From Rachycentron canadum (lineage: Eukaryota > Chordata > Actinopteri > Carangiformes > Rachycentridae), in contig CM076671.1 in NCBI GenBank assembly GCA_038496675.1, forward strand, positions 7,157,706 through 7,221,705: 64,000 bases of DNA, given 5' to 3'. Shown here in pieces: positions 51,191 to 63,829 of the stretch. The notes below the pieces were generated by a model, which saw nothing but the letters and a program-made list of their open reading frames with translations, was not told the DNA's origin and made no database searches. Both the position numbers and the translations under genes were made by a program. How positions within the stretch are numbered: the stretch's first letter is position 1; each line of letters starts with the position of its first letter.

Positions 51191-54100
51191 GAAAGCACCC
51201 ATCAGTGTGGCAGGAGTCATGAATCCTGTCTGCCGCTCAATATTTATGGAATTTAAAAAAGTGATGCTCATAAATATGAGATGATCCATTTAGCTCAAAT
51301 GTCACTCGTGTTTAGCCTGCCACTGCTCTGCTCAGCATGAGAGCCCACTTTTCACTTCCTCCCGTTCACCTGGGAGTAAAAGGAGCTCATCAAAAAGCCC
51401 ATCGAAAAAGGAAAGTGTTCTCTCATGTCAGGTTTCTATCTTACAACTACCCTTTAATACCACCTGTCCTCCTGTTGGAAACATGGCAGGCGACATTCTG
51501 ATGCCTTTTAAATGCTGATGACATAAATATGTTACTGTACGTGTTATAACCTTGTTTTGGTGGCCCCGTGCTGCAAGTCACACAAAGTACATTTACTCAG
51601 GAGGTACTGAAGTACAGTTTTGTGGTTTTTCACTTAGACTTTTTATTATACTATAATACAAGTAAATACTACAAACATTAAGATGTTATTACAGATGTTA
51701 TTACTACATAAAATAAGATGAACTAATTAAACCATATGAGACTGGAAAAAATAATATAATCAGCTTCAAACCTTATGAATATGTTTTATATAATCGTAAT
51801 GATAAATACAAATTACAATGTGTATTATATGTAGGACTCAAAAATAACAATAACAATACAAAACATCAATAAAAAACATTCCTAAGAACTCAAAAATGAT
51901 ACTGTGTATGTTTTAATATATATAGGATAGTTTAACATTTAAATTTTCACATATATGTATCTACACAAACTATCCAAAAACCTTAAAAGCCAAAAATCTC
52001 ACCTCACCTGCCATCAACAACACAAATCCTGCTTTCAGGAGCGACGTCCCCTCCAGAGCCATTCTGAATATCAACTCCAAGATGCACTCTGCTCAGTCCC
52101 TGGAGATCAACTGCCCATATCTCATTCTCCCTCCACTATTCAAGCCAAAGCCACTGATTCAGGAAATCCACCACAACGTTGCAAACAAATTAACCGCAGC
52201 TCACGGTGTGCGGGCAACAAGAAGGCGCCAACTGAGTGCTTGTAAAAAGCCCCTTGACCTTCCACAGTGGCAGCCTCCTTCCCCCTTGGCAGCCCTAATG
52301 ATAGAAGCTCTGCCTGTCATCTGATCCCCTTGTCCTGCAGCTTCCAGCGTGGAGCTGCTCTCAGGGGACAAAACAAAGTCAAACACCAAAATTAGTGCGG
52401 TCATAATAAAGCAAGGGATTGTAATTTACAGGCATGTTCTATGAATATCAAAACACAGGAATTACAGAGGTAAAAATGCAAAACGTCTCCATTTGTGAAA
52501 CAAAACTTTATTGTCACACACACTCACACAAATCTCTCAAGGACTGTTAAAATGACAGAAAAACTGTATGTTAATTTGACACAAACTAATTGTCTCCAGC
52601 TGTCAGCAAGTTTTGATTTTTGAGTTAATTTTACTTCTATTAAAAGGTCAGTATAGGCTAATTAGTTTAAGGGCAATGAACAACAATACATGGTGCGAAT
52701 GATGTTTGAATGAAGTGTTTTTACATACAAAACCATTTACATTATGCTAACACATACTCAGCTGGGGGGGGGGGGGGGGGTAGCTTGTCAATAAATAAAT
52801 AAGAAATAATACTATGTTGACAATTAACAATCTTGTGTTATACACCACAAATTCCCTTTTTTTTTTTTTGCTGAATATAATTTTTTTTGTCTCAATTTGA
52901 CAATTCTAATATATAATGTTTAATGAGCATAAGAATGAACCTTCAACAATCAGGACATTTTATACCACATTACATATATTCTCTGTTAATTTGAAGTAGA
53001 AATAAATGCTAGAAAAATAAATTTCCTACTCATAATACTTTTTTAAATGTTTTTTTATGATATAAAAACAAGTCACTTTCTTGCTCAGCAAAATGTAAAA
53101 AAAAATGTGTTTAATGACGTAATAAAAACACAAAAGCAGTTATCTTGTGCTGAACACATATTTAACCAGGAGGGGGCAGTCTGGCTTCTGGGGAGGCAGC
53201 TTGCTCAGCAGTGTGTATATTCGATATTCCCACTTGATATGACCAAGAATTCAAATGGACCAAGGGTTAAATGTTTTGTGGTGATTAATAAAAACATTTT
53301 TCCCAATTTGACTTTAAAATACAACATATACACCATGTAATATCAGTTTATGTCATATAACATATAATACGTGCATACATATAAAAATATGTTGAACTGA
53401 TATAAATTTCCAGTCGGAGGAGGGTGACCCAGTTATTTTGTGTCAGGTATATTCATAACTATCATATTACTGTAAGCCATGTCCAATAAACTCCAAAGTC
53501 GGCTTTACAGCGTAGCCCAGAGAAATCTGAAGAAAACAATGATATTCAAACAGAGGCCCTTTAAAATGCTTTTTATTTATTTATCTTTTTTTGTAATTGT
53601 ATGAATAATACAACATCCAGAGAAGGCACCACAAATATAATAAAGTATAATCTGAATTTTATACTGTTGGCATGCTGTTCTCTTTAATATGCACCAGAGG
53701 CCTATTGGATTTGTTATAGGTTTTTAATTAAATGCCTTGGAGTCACATTTTCCTCATCACTTATTTATCATTTGTAATGGATTACTTGGGATACTCCCAT
53801 CAGTGTGAGCGAATTAACCAGATTTCCCATTTTCATGTCGCACGTCACGTCATATCAGCCCAGATCTTCTGTCACTAATTGAATGTTTTATCTGCACAGA
53901 AACAGAGCGACGTTCATCAGCCTTCTCAAGTCTGCTCTGCCACGTGCTGCCACCCAGTGAGAGAGAGAGAGAGAGAGAGACAGTATCCTGACAACTCAAA
54001 GTCTTTTCATATATTACACAGTGTACAGACTCAAAACCAGTGGACTTTGCTGTTTGTCATGGATATTTTTTAGGAGAATCTTTAAACCTAAAAAGGAAAA

Positions 54101-55150
54101 GGAAAGGAAAATGACTTTATGTTGAAGGTCCTTTTACACCTTTTACAATTGGTTCACATGTTTTTCAAAGGGCATATTTCAGTCAGGCCTTGACCAAACC
54201 CTTAACTTCTCTCTTGGTTGTAGCACATAGAGAAGACTGTGCAAGGCCCTTAAAGTAATGAGCATTTTCTATCTTTTGGATTCCCCTTGACATTTGAAAC
54301 AAATTGAAAACAAATTGAAACATAATTAAACCATGATTTAAAGGACCAATAATTTGCCCAAACTGTGATTTTATTGTTGTTATTTCATGTTTAACACTGA
54401 TGATAACAGGGTTTTTAAGGCGATTGTGTAACCTTTCCTTGAATGCTTTCGGTTATTTGAGCCCAAGTGTTATTTTATGTTCCATGTGAGCAACAGAGAA
54501 AAAGATTTGAAATGGAGTAATTCTGAGAACTATCCCCTAGAGAGCAGCAGAGGACACTGAATGAAAGCCTTTGTTTGGCACAGTGGGTGCATAGGAGGCA
54601 TCATCCTGCTTCCTTTCAGCCCCCTTGCTGCCTCAGCTGTGGAGTCAGCCACAAAAAGAAATGTTCCACTTTACATGGATCACAAATCAATATCCCCTTT
54701 GTCCTTGCTGATTTGCTCAGCTCGTTTCATACTTTCACATCCGTCCACAAATGAAGCCGGAGAGCAGAGTAGGGTACACAGGCTTGTAAAATGAGCGGCC
54801 CTGAAAATGGTATACTGCTGGAGCCGGTCTGTTCATTGCAGCCCATTTGGACAAGCATCATCAAAGTTTACAGCCTTCTGTGGTGGAAATGTGCGGAGGC
54901 TGACCCTGCTGGAAACTTCTCTGATGTTACTGTCTGTGATCTCCACTAAAGTCACTATAATCCTAAACAGGAAATTGTCTCTCTAAATCAGGGGCTTCCT
55001 TGGGGTCCCTAGTATCTGGTGGAATAATTTATTTCCACTATTACTCCATCCACAAGTAACACTATTACATAAAGTATAACTATTCTGGTCAACTCAGGTC
55101 CCTGTGTCAGTTTGGGGGCCCTTAATGTGACACAGTTTGAGCACCACAAC
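50335..55150. other. ramp1 upstream intron or ramp1-erbb4 intergenic DNA
   Basis: Mostly AT-rich sequence with a T-run at 51160-51187, a 17-base G-run at 52764-52780 and a (GA)n tract near 53959. The ramp1 signal-peptide exon should lie here or further right on the - strand, but no hydrophobic leader with a phase-1 donor stood out. The stretch 51955-52324 is open in two + frames without any known motif. Confidence 0.6.
52764..52780. repeat. Poly-G run
   Basis: Seventeen consecutive G residues. Such a run is prone to sequencing error and can form a G-quadruplex. Confidence 0.95.
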
Positions 55151-55174
55151 TCTAAATTCTATATTGCAGTGTAA

Positions 55175-56341
55175 TTGTGACCAATAGGCTGCAGCGGCAA
55201 ATGACATGTGACTTTAAATTATGATCATTACATGGTAACAAAACAAGAAAAACTATTTCTGTTGTGAGTCCAGGCAACAATTTGGACTCCCCACCATCCA
55301 GCGGGAAACCAAAACAAAAGCTGCTCCTGACAGGTGCATTGACAGCGGCAATGAAGCCTAATAGCCAATCAGGAGGGGCGATAAGTGTGGTGGGCGGAGT
55401 TCCAAAAAAAAAAAAGAAAAAGAAAAGGAGACAACCCTCTTTAAAAAGCTGTTGGATCGCCAGTTTAATAGGCTGAAGGAGGTGTCAATCACATTAAAGA
55501 GGCGTGTTCAGGGGGTCCCCCCCTCCACCTTCCCAACACACATGCTCCCCACCACTCCCCCCACCCACCCCCCTCCNNNNNNNNNNNNNNNNNNNNNNNN
55601 NNNNNNNNNNNNNNNNNNNNNNNNNNNNNNNNNNNNNNNNNNNNNNNNNNNNNNNNNNNNNNNNNNNNNNNNNNNNNNNNNNNNNNNNNNNNNNNNNNNN
55701 NNNNNNNNNNNNNNNNNNNNNNNNNNNNNNNNNNNNNNNNNNNNNNNNNNNNNNNNNNNNNNNNNNNNNNNNNNNNNNNNNNNNNNNNNNNNNNNNNNNN
55801 NNNNNNNNNNNNNNNNNNNNNNNNNNNNNNNNNNNNNNNNNNNNNNNNNNNNNNNNNNNNNNNNNNNNNNNNNNNNNNNNNNNNNNNNNNNNNNNNNNNN
55901 NNNNNNNNNNNNNNNNNNNNNNNNNNNNNNNNNNNNNNNNNNNNNNNNNNNNNNNNNNNNNNNNNCCCCCCTCCTCCCCTCCACCCCCCCCAAGCCACCG
56001 GCGCTATGGCAGTGTGAGGAGTAAATGGCTCAGAGTATCCGCGGTGGAAACCGACCTAAGCACTGGTCTGGGAACCGATAAACAAACACAACAAAGCGCG
56101 TAAAAGCTCTCCACGGCGCCGGTTCCTGGTGCGCACGGAAACTGTGCCAATTGTCCCATCAGCCAAGAAGACTCCGAGGTTTTTTTTGTTTTTGTTTTTT
56201 GTTTTTTTTTTTCCCCCCTTTCCGTTTTTTTTTTTTTTTTTTTTGGTTGTTTATTTTTTTGTGTGTGAGTGTGAACAACGAGGATATCTTAATTGGACAT
56301 GTGAGTTACTGGAGTTAACAAGACAAGCAGCCTTTGCGAAG
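55175..56341 (+). promoter_or_regulatory. Promoter and 5' UTR of the signal-peptide gene (erbb4-like)
   Basis: CCAAT boxes lie at 55181-55185 and 55366-55370 (GCCAATCAGG), and a GC box GGGCGG at 55392-55397. GC- and C-rich DNA on both sides of an assembly gap leads into a CpG-containing leader at 56030-56120 and a long T-rich tract at about 56180-56262. There is no TATA box and no in-frame upstream ATG in the last 200 bp before 56342. The transcription start is unknown. The gap probably hides the core of the CpG island. Confidence 0.45.
55577..55965. other. Assembly gap (389 N)
   Basis: 389 undetermined bases between C-rich flanks, inside the presumed promoter of the gene starting at 56342. 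Frames across it are artefacts. Confidence 0.99.
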
Positions 56342-56405
56342 ATGAAGTTCCCCGCCTGCGTCCTCGTCACTTTGGTGGTGATCCGATCGAGCGCGGCGCA
56401 GTCAG
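56342..56405 (+). CDS. erbb4: Signal-peptide first exon, probable erbb4 exon 1
   Basis: ATG with A at -3 starts 21 codons plus one base: MKFPACVLVTLVV, then IRSSAAQS, then the donor CAG/GTGAGT. The shape is a signal peptide: a lysine, a 10-12 residue hydrophobic core and a small-residue cleavage region. EGFR-family genes have exactly this first exon, ending after one base (G) of a valine codon. In ERBB4 the end is Gln-Ser/Val-Cys-Ala, which the Q-S/G end here fits, and the start Met-Lys also agrees. The absence of any second exon in the following 7.6 kb suits the very large ERBB4 intron 1. Alternatives are other secreted or receptor genes with a phase-1 leader exon, for example nrp2, also linked to KLF7 in mammals. 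The identity is inference from 21 residues. If correct, the product is a neuregulin-binding receptor tyrosine kinase. Confidence 0.5.
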
Positions 56406-56623
56406 GTGAGTGCTCGGCTACGCGTCTCTGATCCAGGGTCTTCGGGCAGTTCAGACTTCAGTCAGCACGGCTGAAGTGAGGGTCCAAAACCCCCTCCATC
56501 ACTGAAACCCCCCCCCACCAGCACCCCAGCCTCCTAGTCAGTCACAAACATTTCCACAGAGCCAGATCAGTGGAGGAATCGCGGTGCTTGTTTGTCGAAG
56601 GACAATGAATGGACATCACAGCT

Positions 56624-56676
<53 letters not shown>
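56624..56676. repeat. (GT)n microsatellite
   Basis: Twenty-six GT units about 220 bp after the putative exon 1 donor. Confidence 0.97.
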
Positions 56677-56677
<1 letters not shown>

Positions 56678-59600
56678 TCGACGTCTCCGCCACAAACTTG
56701 ACACAACTTTACATCCATGCACATCTGATGCTGATTTAAATCACCGCAGCAGCAGGAAACTGAGGCTCAGCAGCCTCCGTGGAGCGTGTCGGGCTCTGCG
56801 TAAAAAGCTCTCCAAACTCCCCCCCTAACACTTGCTCTTCTTAAACCCCTTTATTCAGATTTGAATCTCAGTCTGGCGCAGCTCAGATGATCCCAAATTC
56901 ACAGTGACCCCTTTAATATGAACGAATGCGGCATCGTTTTAGTTTTATTCCCCTAAGCGGACATTGATAGACCGATGGCTGCGGCTATTTGCGCTAATTT
57001 GTATGAATTGAGCTCGGCTGCACCAGTGGCACAGCTTTTATTCCGTACTATCTTTGAATAATTTAGATGTAGCAGATACACTGAGGGCTACACAGGCAGT
57101 GGGAAAACATATCTCTTTCATCATTAGGACCCCTGTGGTGTCAGTCCCTGGACGAAAAATTACTTTAATGTTCCTGCAATATTTCTATAAAAGCTTGAAA
57201 TGTGTCCCTGGCACTCAATAGTCAATTTATAGTGAAGTCAATGACATTATTATTTATGAGCCAGCTCTTGGCTTCCCTGCAGGTTATATGCAGATAGTAT
57301 TTCTGTAATATTTGCTCCTGCAATGTGTAAGATTTGACCACTTGCTGTGTGATATTTTGTCCATATTAAGCAGCCTAGGCAAGATATCACTGCCTGTTTA
57401 TCCAGGCAAATAATTATTTCAGGCTTTGAAGCTGAGAAATTGGGCTCTTGAACTTTTTTTTTTTTTTTTTTAAATCAGCTTTTGTTCACAGACTTGCTGA
57501 TCAATAGGCACTTTAATGTGATCTAGTATTGTTTTTGGTTTGGAGTGTGGTGTATTATCTCCTCTGGAATGATATCAGAGATGAGATGCACTTGACTTAT
57601 TTGCACAGTAATATGTAACGCTTCACTTTGGGCTGATAAGCAGTCCGTGATGCCAGATTCTGCCTTCTTAATTGAAATGCTCAAGCCTTGGCAAGGAAAT
57701 GCCGAACTGAAAGCTGACACACAGGCACACGCGGGCAGAAACGCACCCAGGAAGTGGGAACACAGGAGAATTTGTGGATTGATGTTCAGAGGTGAATTTG
57801 GCCATCGCCCAACTTCCCCCAAGGCACAAATGGGATTCCAGGACGCTTTTCTTCCTGCCTCCAAGGACAGGTCGAGATTTGGCTCGATCTCTGGTGGTTT
57901 GTGGTTCTCAAGCAAAGCTGGAGACACACACACACACACGCATACATACTGGCCCGCTGGCTCTTGTGTGGATCTTGGATGGAAGGTGTTGAATGCTGAC
58001 TATTAAACATGAGCGCATGGATGTATGGATGGATAGGTGACAGACAGGATGAATGGAGAAGAAAAGTGGCACCCCTGGGTGTCTGATTTATTCTCTATGC
58101 ATACATGGCCATCCAAGATATTTGTGATGCAAATTTTGGCCAAGAATCTGAGCTATGCCTCTTGGGAAGTTCATTGTGTGTGGGTGTATCATGAGGAGAC
58201 GTTTGTGTGGCCCCAACTGTCCACTTGTGGGTCTTTCTTTCACTTAATCTCCCTGTTATAGTGTTAAGAAATCATGCCCAACACCATATATCAATCGGAC
58301 GTAGAGTTACTTCAGTCAAGTCAAAGCAAGAGATGTTCACTTCACTGGAGTTCAACATGGTGATTGGATTTGTGTGTCTTCTCCTGCTGCGAGACAATTT
58401 GTTTACCGCATTCCAGCCGAGATGTGTACACTCAACTGTATTTGTGTGTGTGTGTTGGCATGTTGTACAGTACGGGCGCATGTACTCGGTGTGAGCATCT
58501 CCAGCGACTTGATTGATGTTCAGCTCTGCTCTGATTGGCTGTTGGCAGCGTGAGGGGGATCTGGCGTTTGTGCAGAGGCGCAGCCTTCTGCAGATTCCCA
58601 TTAATCTTCATTTAATTTCAAATAAACAACGGCGACAAAAAAAGAGAACTGATTCAGAGTTCAGGATTTTCCCTACCAATGTGTTCAAGTCTTCATTAGT
58701 AATTACATCTAAAATCAAGGTTGATTAACTTTCTCATCCTTCTTGGATTTACCAGGTAGACCTGCTCATGAAGGAAAACTCCCAACTCCTGGACAACAAC
58801 GCAAAAAGTCAGGACTGCAAACCCAAGGCCAAATCTATCCCCCGTGACTCATTGCTTTCACTGGGATATTGGGTGCCATCATTGATAAATCGCACAATTA
58901 TTTCCCTCCTTAATAATTGAAAAAATTGCACAAGTGCTTGATTTCTCAGAGCCAGAAGTGATGCATTTAAATTAGAGAGTGGCATGGGCGGCACATTTCT
59001 GTCTGAACCTGAACAGACCAGTGACCGAGCTTGAGCTGGGATCTTATGCATTTTGTGTGAGATGAGTTGTTGTTGCCATGGTCACAGCGTACCTGTTTAC
59101 CTTGATTACTTATGTGTGCACCATCGAAAAGCCGACGTGACTCAACCCAAGTCAAACCAAAACATCTTTGTGCTAAATTTTATTACGAACAAGCATCAAA
59201 TTATCATAATCAATGAATAATAATTCTCTGGTCGACTGATTGATCAACTCATCTTCTTCATGGCATATTTGGCTGCACATGGTGGCAAGAGGTTTGAGGG
59301 AAATGGCACATTTGAGGACTGTAAAAAAAAAAAAATAAATAAAAGGTGGGGGACCTTAAGTTCTGTTGTTTCCAAGGTCAACAAAGAAACTTTTGTCTTC
59401 ACTCTGTCTTTGTAGTTGTGAAGGGTTTTAGTCGTCTTTGGCCAAATCCAACTTTCTTTATCTTCCCGATGTTTGGGAGTCACATTTCAAATTTGCACAT
59501 CAGGTTTGAGGTGCTGCCTCCTACGTCTGGAGAGCTCATACTAAAACGCCACATCAAAGGTGGTGGTATTGCCTTGAACAACTGACTCCTCTGCAGAGCT

Positions 59601-59830
59601 CGACAGGGAGAATCTCTGGTATTTAACTTGTGAGGACGGGATCCTCTTCTCTGTTTTTGAGGGTAAAAAAAAAAAAAAAAAAAAAGACAGTTCCCACAGA
59701 AAATTCCCACCTTTTCCACCTTTCAGTTGAGCTTGTACCAGTAATTTCATCACCCTCTGTTTGTCTCCTTGGTGAAACAAACATTTTAATTGCCCCAGCT
59801 CCTGAGTGTGTATGGCAAAGACTGCATTCA

Positions 59831-59853
59831 TGTGTGTGTGTGTGTGTGTGTGT
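59831..59853. repeat. (TG)n microsatellite
   Basis: A short pure TG tract in the putative first intron. Confidence 0.9.
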
Positions 59854-60009
59854 TTGGTTGACATTTAAAGATGTGCCCTCCTGTGAAATGGCCGGGGGGA
59901 AGAGGGTGGCGGGAAGGGAACCCGGTGAATGCCAGTATCAAATTACAGGGCATCCGTGAGTTGGCACACATGGAGCTGCAGAGCTGGCTGAGGCTTTGTA
60001 GAAGACTGG

Positions 60010-60260
60010 CGGAAATGAGAATTTATTACAAGCTAATTAAGCTTTTTTTGATAGCATCAGTCTAGACCGCGAGCCCTTTATTTGACAGCATGAGAGATGA
60101 GGGGGGGTGACGGAATTCAATCTTGCTCTAAATGAGTCAACATTGCTATCATAACTTGATATCTGCCAGGCTTAACCCGCGCCAGGCTTTTGCTGGATGT
60201 TAGTCAAATATGCTGTGAACGTTTCTGACGAGCTGATGGAGATCTCTTGTGTTTTCTCTG
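60010..60260. promoter_or_regulatory. Possible conserved non-coding element
   Basis: A unique block with CTAATTAAGC, a TTTATTTGACAGCATGAGA phrase, AATGAGTCAAC (AP-1/MAF-like TGAGTCA) and CCTTTATTTG, free of simple repeats. Inferred from composition only. Confidence 0.25.
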
Positions 60261-61270
60261 CATTTGTCAGTGTCTTCCGGTGAAAGAGATGGAGTCAGAA
60301 AATAAAATATGGCCGTTTGGACAAAAGAATAAGCTCAGTGAGGGTGAAAACCGAGGTGTGGGCTGTTATTTGCTTCCTCTGTCATAGCTGGACAGTCCCA
60401 GTGGGCTCAAAGGGAAGCCTTATAAAAGACTACGTGACACGTGGGGGGTGATGGAGCGCTTTCTCAAGGCCTGGGGCAGCAGTACACTACCTCTCATGGT
60501 ACTTGCCGTCTGAATCAGCGCTTAGATTATTATCCACACAGGCCGAACAGAAACGACGCTTTTCTTTATCAGGGTCGGAGGTCGTTTTGTCTCCTACTTT
60601 TCCCTTCCCAGGCATCCGAAAGCGATGCTGCGACGTCATGTGCCTGTTTGCTTGACATTTTGTTTGCCCGCCTGCTGTACAAAGGGGCTTCTGTTCTTCA
60701 GGTTTGCGAGCCAGCCAAATATTTACATGCAGAATCACAACTGCACAGCACGCAAAGGAAAACTTCCAAGACTTGGGTGCAGAATATCGACTTTCTTGGC
60801 CTCTGTAATCATCCCAAAGCTTCTTGCTCCCTCTCCCGTCTCTGGCGCTGCGTTTGGCCGGCAAGACTTTTGAACCCACATGCCTTTGCTGCCTAATGAT
60901 GAGCAGCGTTGGCTTTGGTTGGGCCGAGGTGTGTGATGCCAACTCCTGGTGTGAGTTAGATTGAGCAGTCGGAGGCTGGAAGCCTGGCACAGATGTCCCC
61001 TTTCAGGAGAACTGAGCACACCCATGCACAGGGATTCACTGTAAACACTCTTCTATCTGCACACTTCCTTTTAATTTTGTCTTGCATGCTGGTCTTTCTG
61101 CATCTTACTTTTTATTATTCCCTTGTGCACACACACACGCGCGCACACTCACACGCAAGTCATGTCGGTTCATTAAGGTGAACGGGCAGCGGAAGCCTTG
61201 TTGAGTGGTTTTTAAGTGCAAGGCAGCGTAGTTGTTATTTGGAAAGTACAAATCTAGTGTTCTTCTGAAA

Positions 61271-61277
61271 TCTCTCG

Positions 61278-61310
<33 letters not shown>

Positions 61311-61338
61311 GTTCTCACACACACGCACACACACACAC
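61271..61338. repeat. Compound (CT)n(CA)n microsatellite
   Basis: CT units followed by CA units, with small interruptions. Confidence 0.92.
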
Positions 61339-61672
61339 TGCATGACCCAGGAAAAGAAAGGACAGGAAGACAGAGGATTTTTTTTTCCTCATGTTTCTTC
61401 GAGACCACTGGAGGGTTTGTTCAACCCGCCACTTGTAATTCCACTCAGAGACAAATGCCTCCATCCTGCGTCAGAGGGGCTTCCTACACACAGACACACA
61501 CATCCTAGCCCAGCAGTGAGTGCTTGCTCACACACCACTTCAGAGTTTCTCTTTTCATATAAGCTTTATATAACCTTTAACCTTTTTTTTTTGTTGTTTT
61601 TTAACATTGACTTTTATTTCATTAGCTCTTCCTCTTCCTCTCTCACACATTTGTCATTTCTCGGCCTGAACA

Positions 61673-61704
61673 CTCTCTCTCTCTCTCTCTCTCCCTCACT
61701 CACA

Positions 61705-61774
<70 letters not shown>
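61673..61774. repeat. Compound (CT)n(CA)n microsatellite
   Basis: About 20 bp of CT units leading into roughly 70 bp of CA units. It creates the poly-His/Thr stretch of the longest open frame in the window. Confidence 0.96.
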
Positions 61775-61776
<2 letters not shown>

Positions 61777-63372
61777 GTGTCTCCCTCATGCTCTCATCCA
61801 TTCACACCCCTCATTGTGTTTCTATTTTATTTCCCCACTCTGCTTCATCTGTCTTTCACTGCCTCTGCTTTTCTTTCCTCTTTTAACAACTTTTTATTTC
61901 CTCTCCTTTGTCCTTTTGCTACCTCCCTCCCTCCTTGCCTCCCTCTTTCTCTTACTCACTCACACACACTCCTCTCTCTCTCTCTCTTTCATTTGCTGTG
62001 TGTGTGTGTGAGGCTGTCACTGAGCACAGAGGGAGAATGGAAAACAGCTCATTTCCCTCCCTTTAATTATGACACCCAATTTGTTTCATGGACGACATGC
62101 TGTTGGTGGCTCCTTCATACACCACTCAAACTGTCATTTAAATTCATGTATTTGTTTCTGGCTGTGCGTGTGTACATGGAGGCTTGTGAGCTTTAAAACC
62201 CCGTGAAGGGAGGTTTAGATGCTGATTGTGTGTATAGGCTTTTGATTTGTAGTTTATATTCAGGTCTGGGTTAGTTTAAGATGAATGTAAATCTTAGCCA
62301 TGTAGATCAGGCACTGTTAGAGAAAAGACAATAATCATCCATGTGCAAATTTTTCCTTGCTGGCTTTTCAGAGCGGGCCTGATCAGAATACAGAAGAACC
62401 ATTAAACTTAAAGATGTAGAAAGTTTCCAGAGGCATAATAGTAACCTCATTAAATCACTGAGTGTTCTTTTACTTCTCCTGAGCAGGAATTAAATATGAT
62501 AAATCCACATTAATTGTGCAAATCAAGCGTATAATGTCATGTTATGGTGCAGAAAGGTGCTGAGCTGACACTGGCATAGATTAAAATATTATTAAATGGA
62601 AATTAAATAACTGTGATCGCCACTTAAACCAGAATGGATTGGCTTTTTGGCCACTTGGGGGCAGCACCACAAGCTGCAAACACTACACTGACATTTTTCT
62701 TTTGTTCAAGCTTACGTGCTATAAATCTGTTGCCTATTTACACTGCAAGCAGATGAGGCGTCACCTGGGCATCTCTGCTTTCGCCTCCACCAATAAGAAA
62801 TATCTGGTGCTTTAGTGGCAAAATGCTTTGCTATAATTCTTACAGGGAATCGGTGTGTTATCCATCTTGAAATATGTGTATATATACTTTTTTTTTGTGT
62901 TTGTGCTTAGTGTTGGCTTTATATTTACATTTGCACTGCTGTGCTCAGGCACTAGGCCAACACAGGAAGTGGGAGAGTGTTTCGCTTCCTTTTGATTGGC
63001 AGCACTTCCTTGGCGAAGCAAGATCAAGTGCCACCGACGACTTTCAACAACAAGTATGGGCTTTTTCTTTGACTTCCTTTGCCTTCTCTCACTGGCTTTC
63101 TGTCTTGGCTTTCAGTGCACTACAATAGAAGGCATTAGAAGCATAATAGAATTTTTTTTTCGTTTTGCTCTGTAACCTTGACAGAGGCTGGCTGTTTTAA
63201 TGAAAGTCTGTGAAAAAAGAAATGATTGCTCGTGTCTAATCCCTCATTTGTGCCGTGTGTCGATCCGGAGAGTCAGCCACGACCTGTAGATTTGTCTCCA
63301 CCTCTGTTTGTATTGTCTCTCTCGCTCTCTGCCTTGTGATGTCATTACACCTGCTCATACGCACACACACCT

Positions 63373-63373
<1 letters not shown>

Positions 63374-63408
<35 letters not shown>
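63374..63408. repeat. (CA)n microsatellite
   Basis: Seventeen CA units. A (TG)n tract at 63491-63523 lies 82 bp away in inverted orientation. Confidence 0.95.
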
Positions 63409-63409
<1 letters not shown>

Positions 63410-63487
63410 AACTCGCCTGTCTTGCGTTTTTTATCTTGTGGTCGTTAAAAACCCAGTTATTTTCAACGTTTGTCATTCGTTTGCTCC

Positions 63488-63490
<3 letters not shown>

Positions 63491-63523
<33 letters not shown>
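63491..63523. repeat. (TG)n microsatellite
   Basis: Sixteen TG units, the inverted partner of the CA tract at 63374-63408. Confidence 0.95.
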
Positions 63524-63525
<2 letters not shown>

Positions 63526-63824
63526 TCAAGCCCGCCTGCTGCATTGTGTGTGCTAATCCCTGTAAAGATATTCACGGCAGCTAATCTGTTTAATTACACT
63601 ACAAATTAAGGATATTTACTGTTCCAAGACTTTTATGCGACACCCGCCTTAATCAGGGCCTTAATCTGTTTGGCACTGTGCAAGTGTGTATTACTCTGTC
63701 TGTGTGCATGAGTATGTATGTGTGATTGATACTCTGTATGCTCGGGCATGTGCGCCTTTGTGTCTATCAAGCTATTTCTGCCAAAGTCTTTCTGCTTTAA
63801 TTCTTTCTCTGAATATTTGCCTGC

Positions 63825-63829
<5 letters not shown>

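Noticed and set aside
51370..51412. - strand MGFLMSSFYSQ with CAG/GTGAAC donor as ramp1 exon 1
   Set aside because: The donor falls in phase 0 while ramp1 exon 2 needs phase 1.
52330..52404. - strand MTALILVFDFVLS leader as ramp1 exon 1
   Set aside because: Hydrophobic and correctly oriented, but no phase-1 donor follows it at a suitable place and the peptide is short.
54561..54794. + strand MKAFVWHSGC...LLPFSPLAASA leader-like frame
   Set aside because: The hydrophobic stretch looks like a signal peptide, but there is no promoter context, no good donor and no family match.
55452..56103. Open frames of 160-199 codons across the second gap
   Set aside because: Same artefact; the flanks are poly-proline/glycine from C-rich DNA.
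56342..56405. nrp2 as the identity of the leader exon
   Set aside because: It also fits by linkage to KLF7, but the Gln-Ser end, the single G and the Met-Lys start match the ERBB4 leader better. Kept as an alternative, not excluded.
61342..62196. The longest gap-free open frame (284 codons)
   Set aside because: It is built from CT and CA microsatellites and T-rich DNA (poly-Ser/Leu/His-Thr) with no domain, and lies in an intron.
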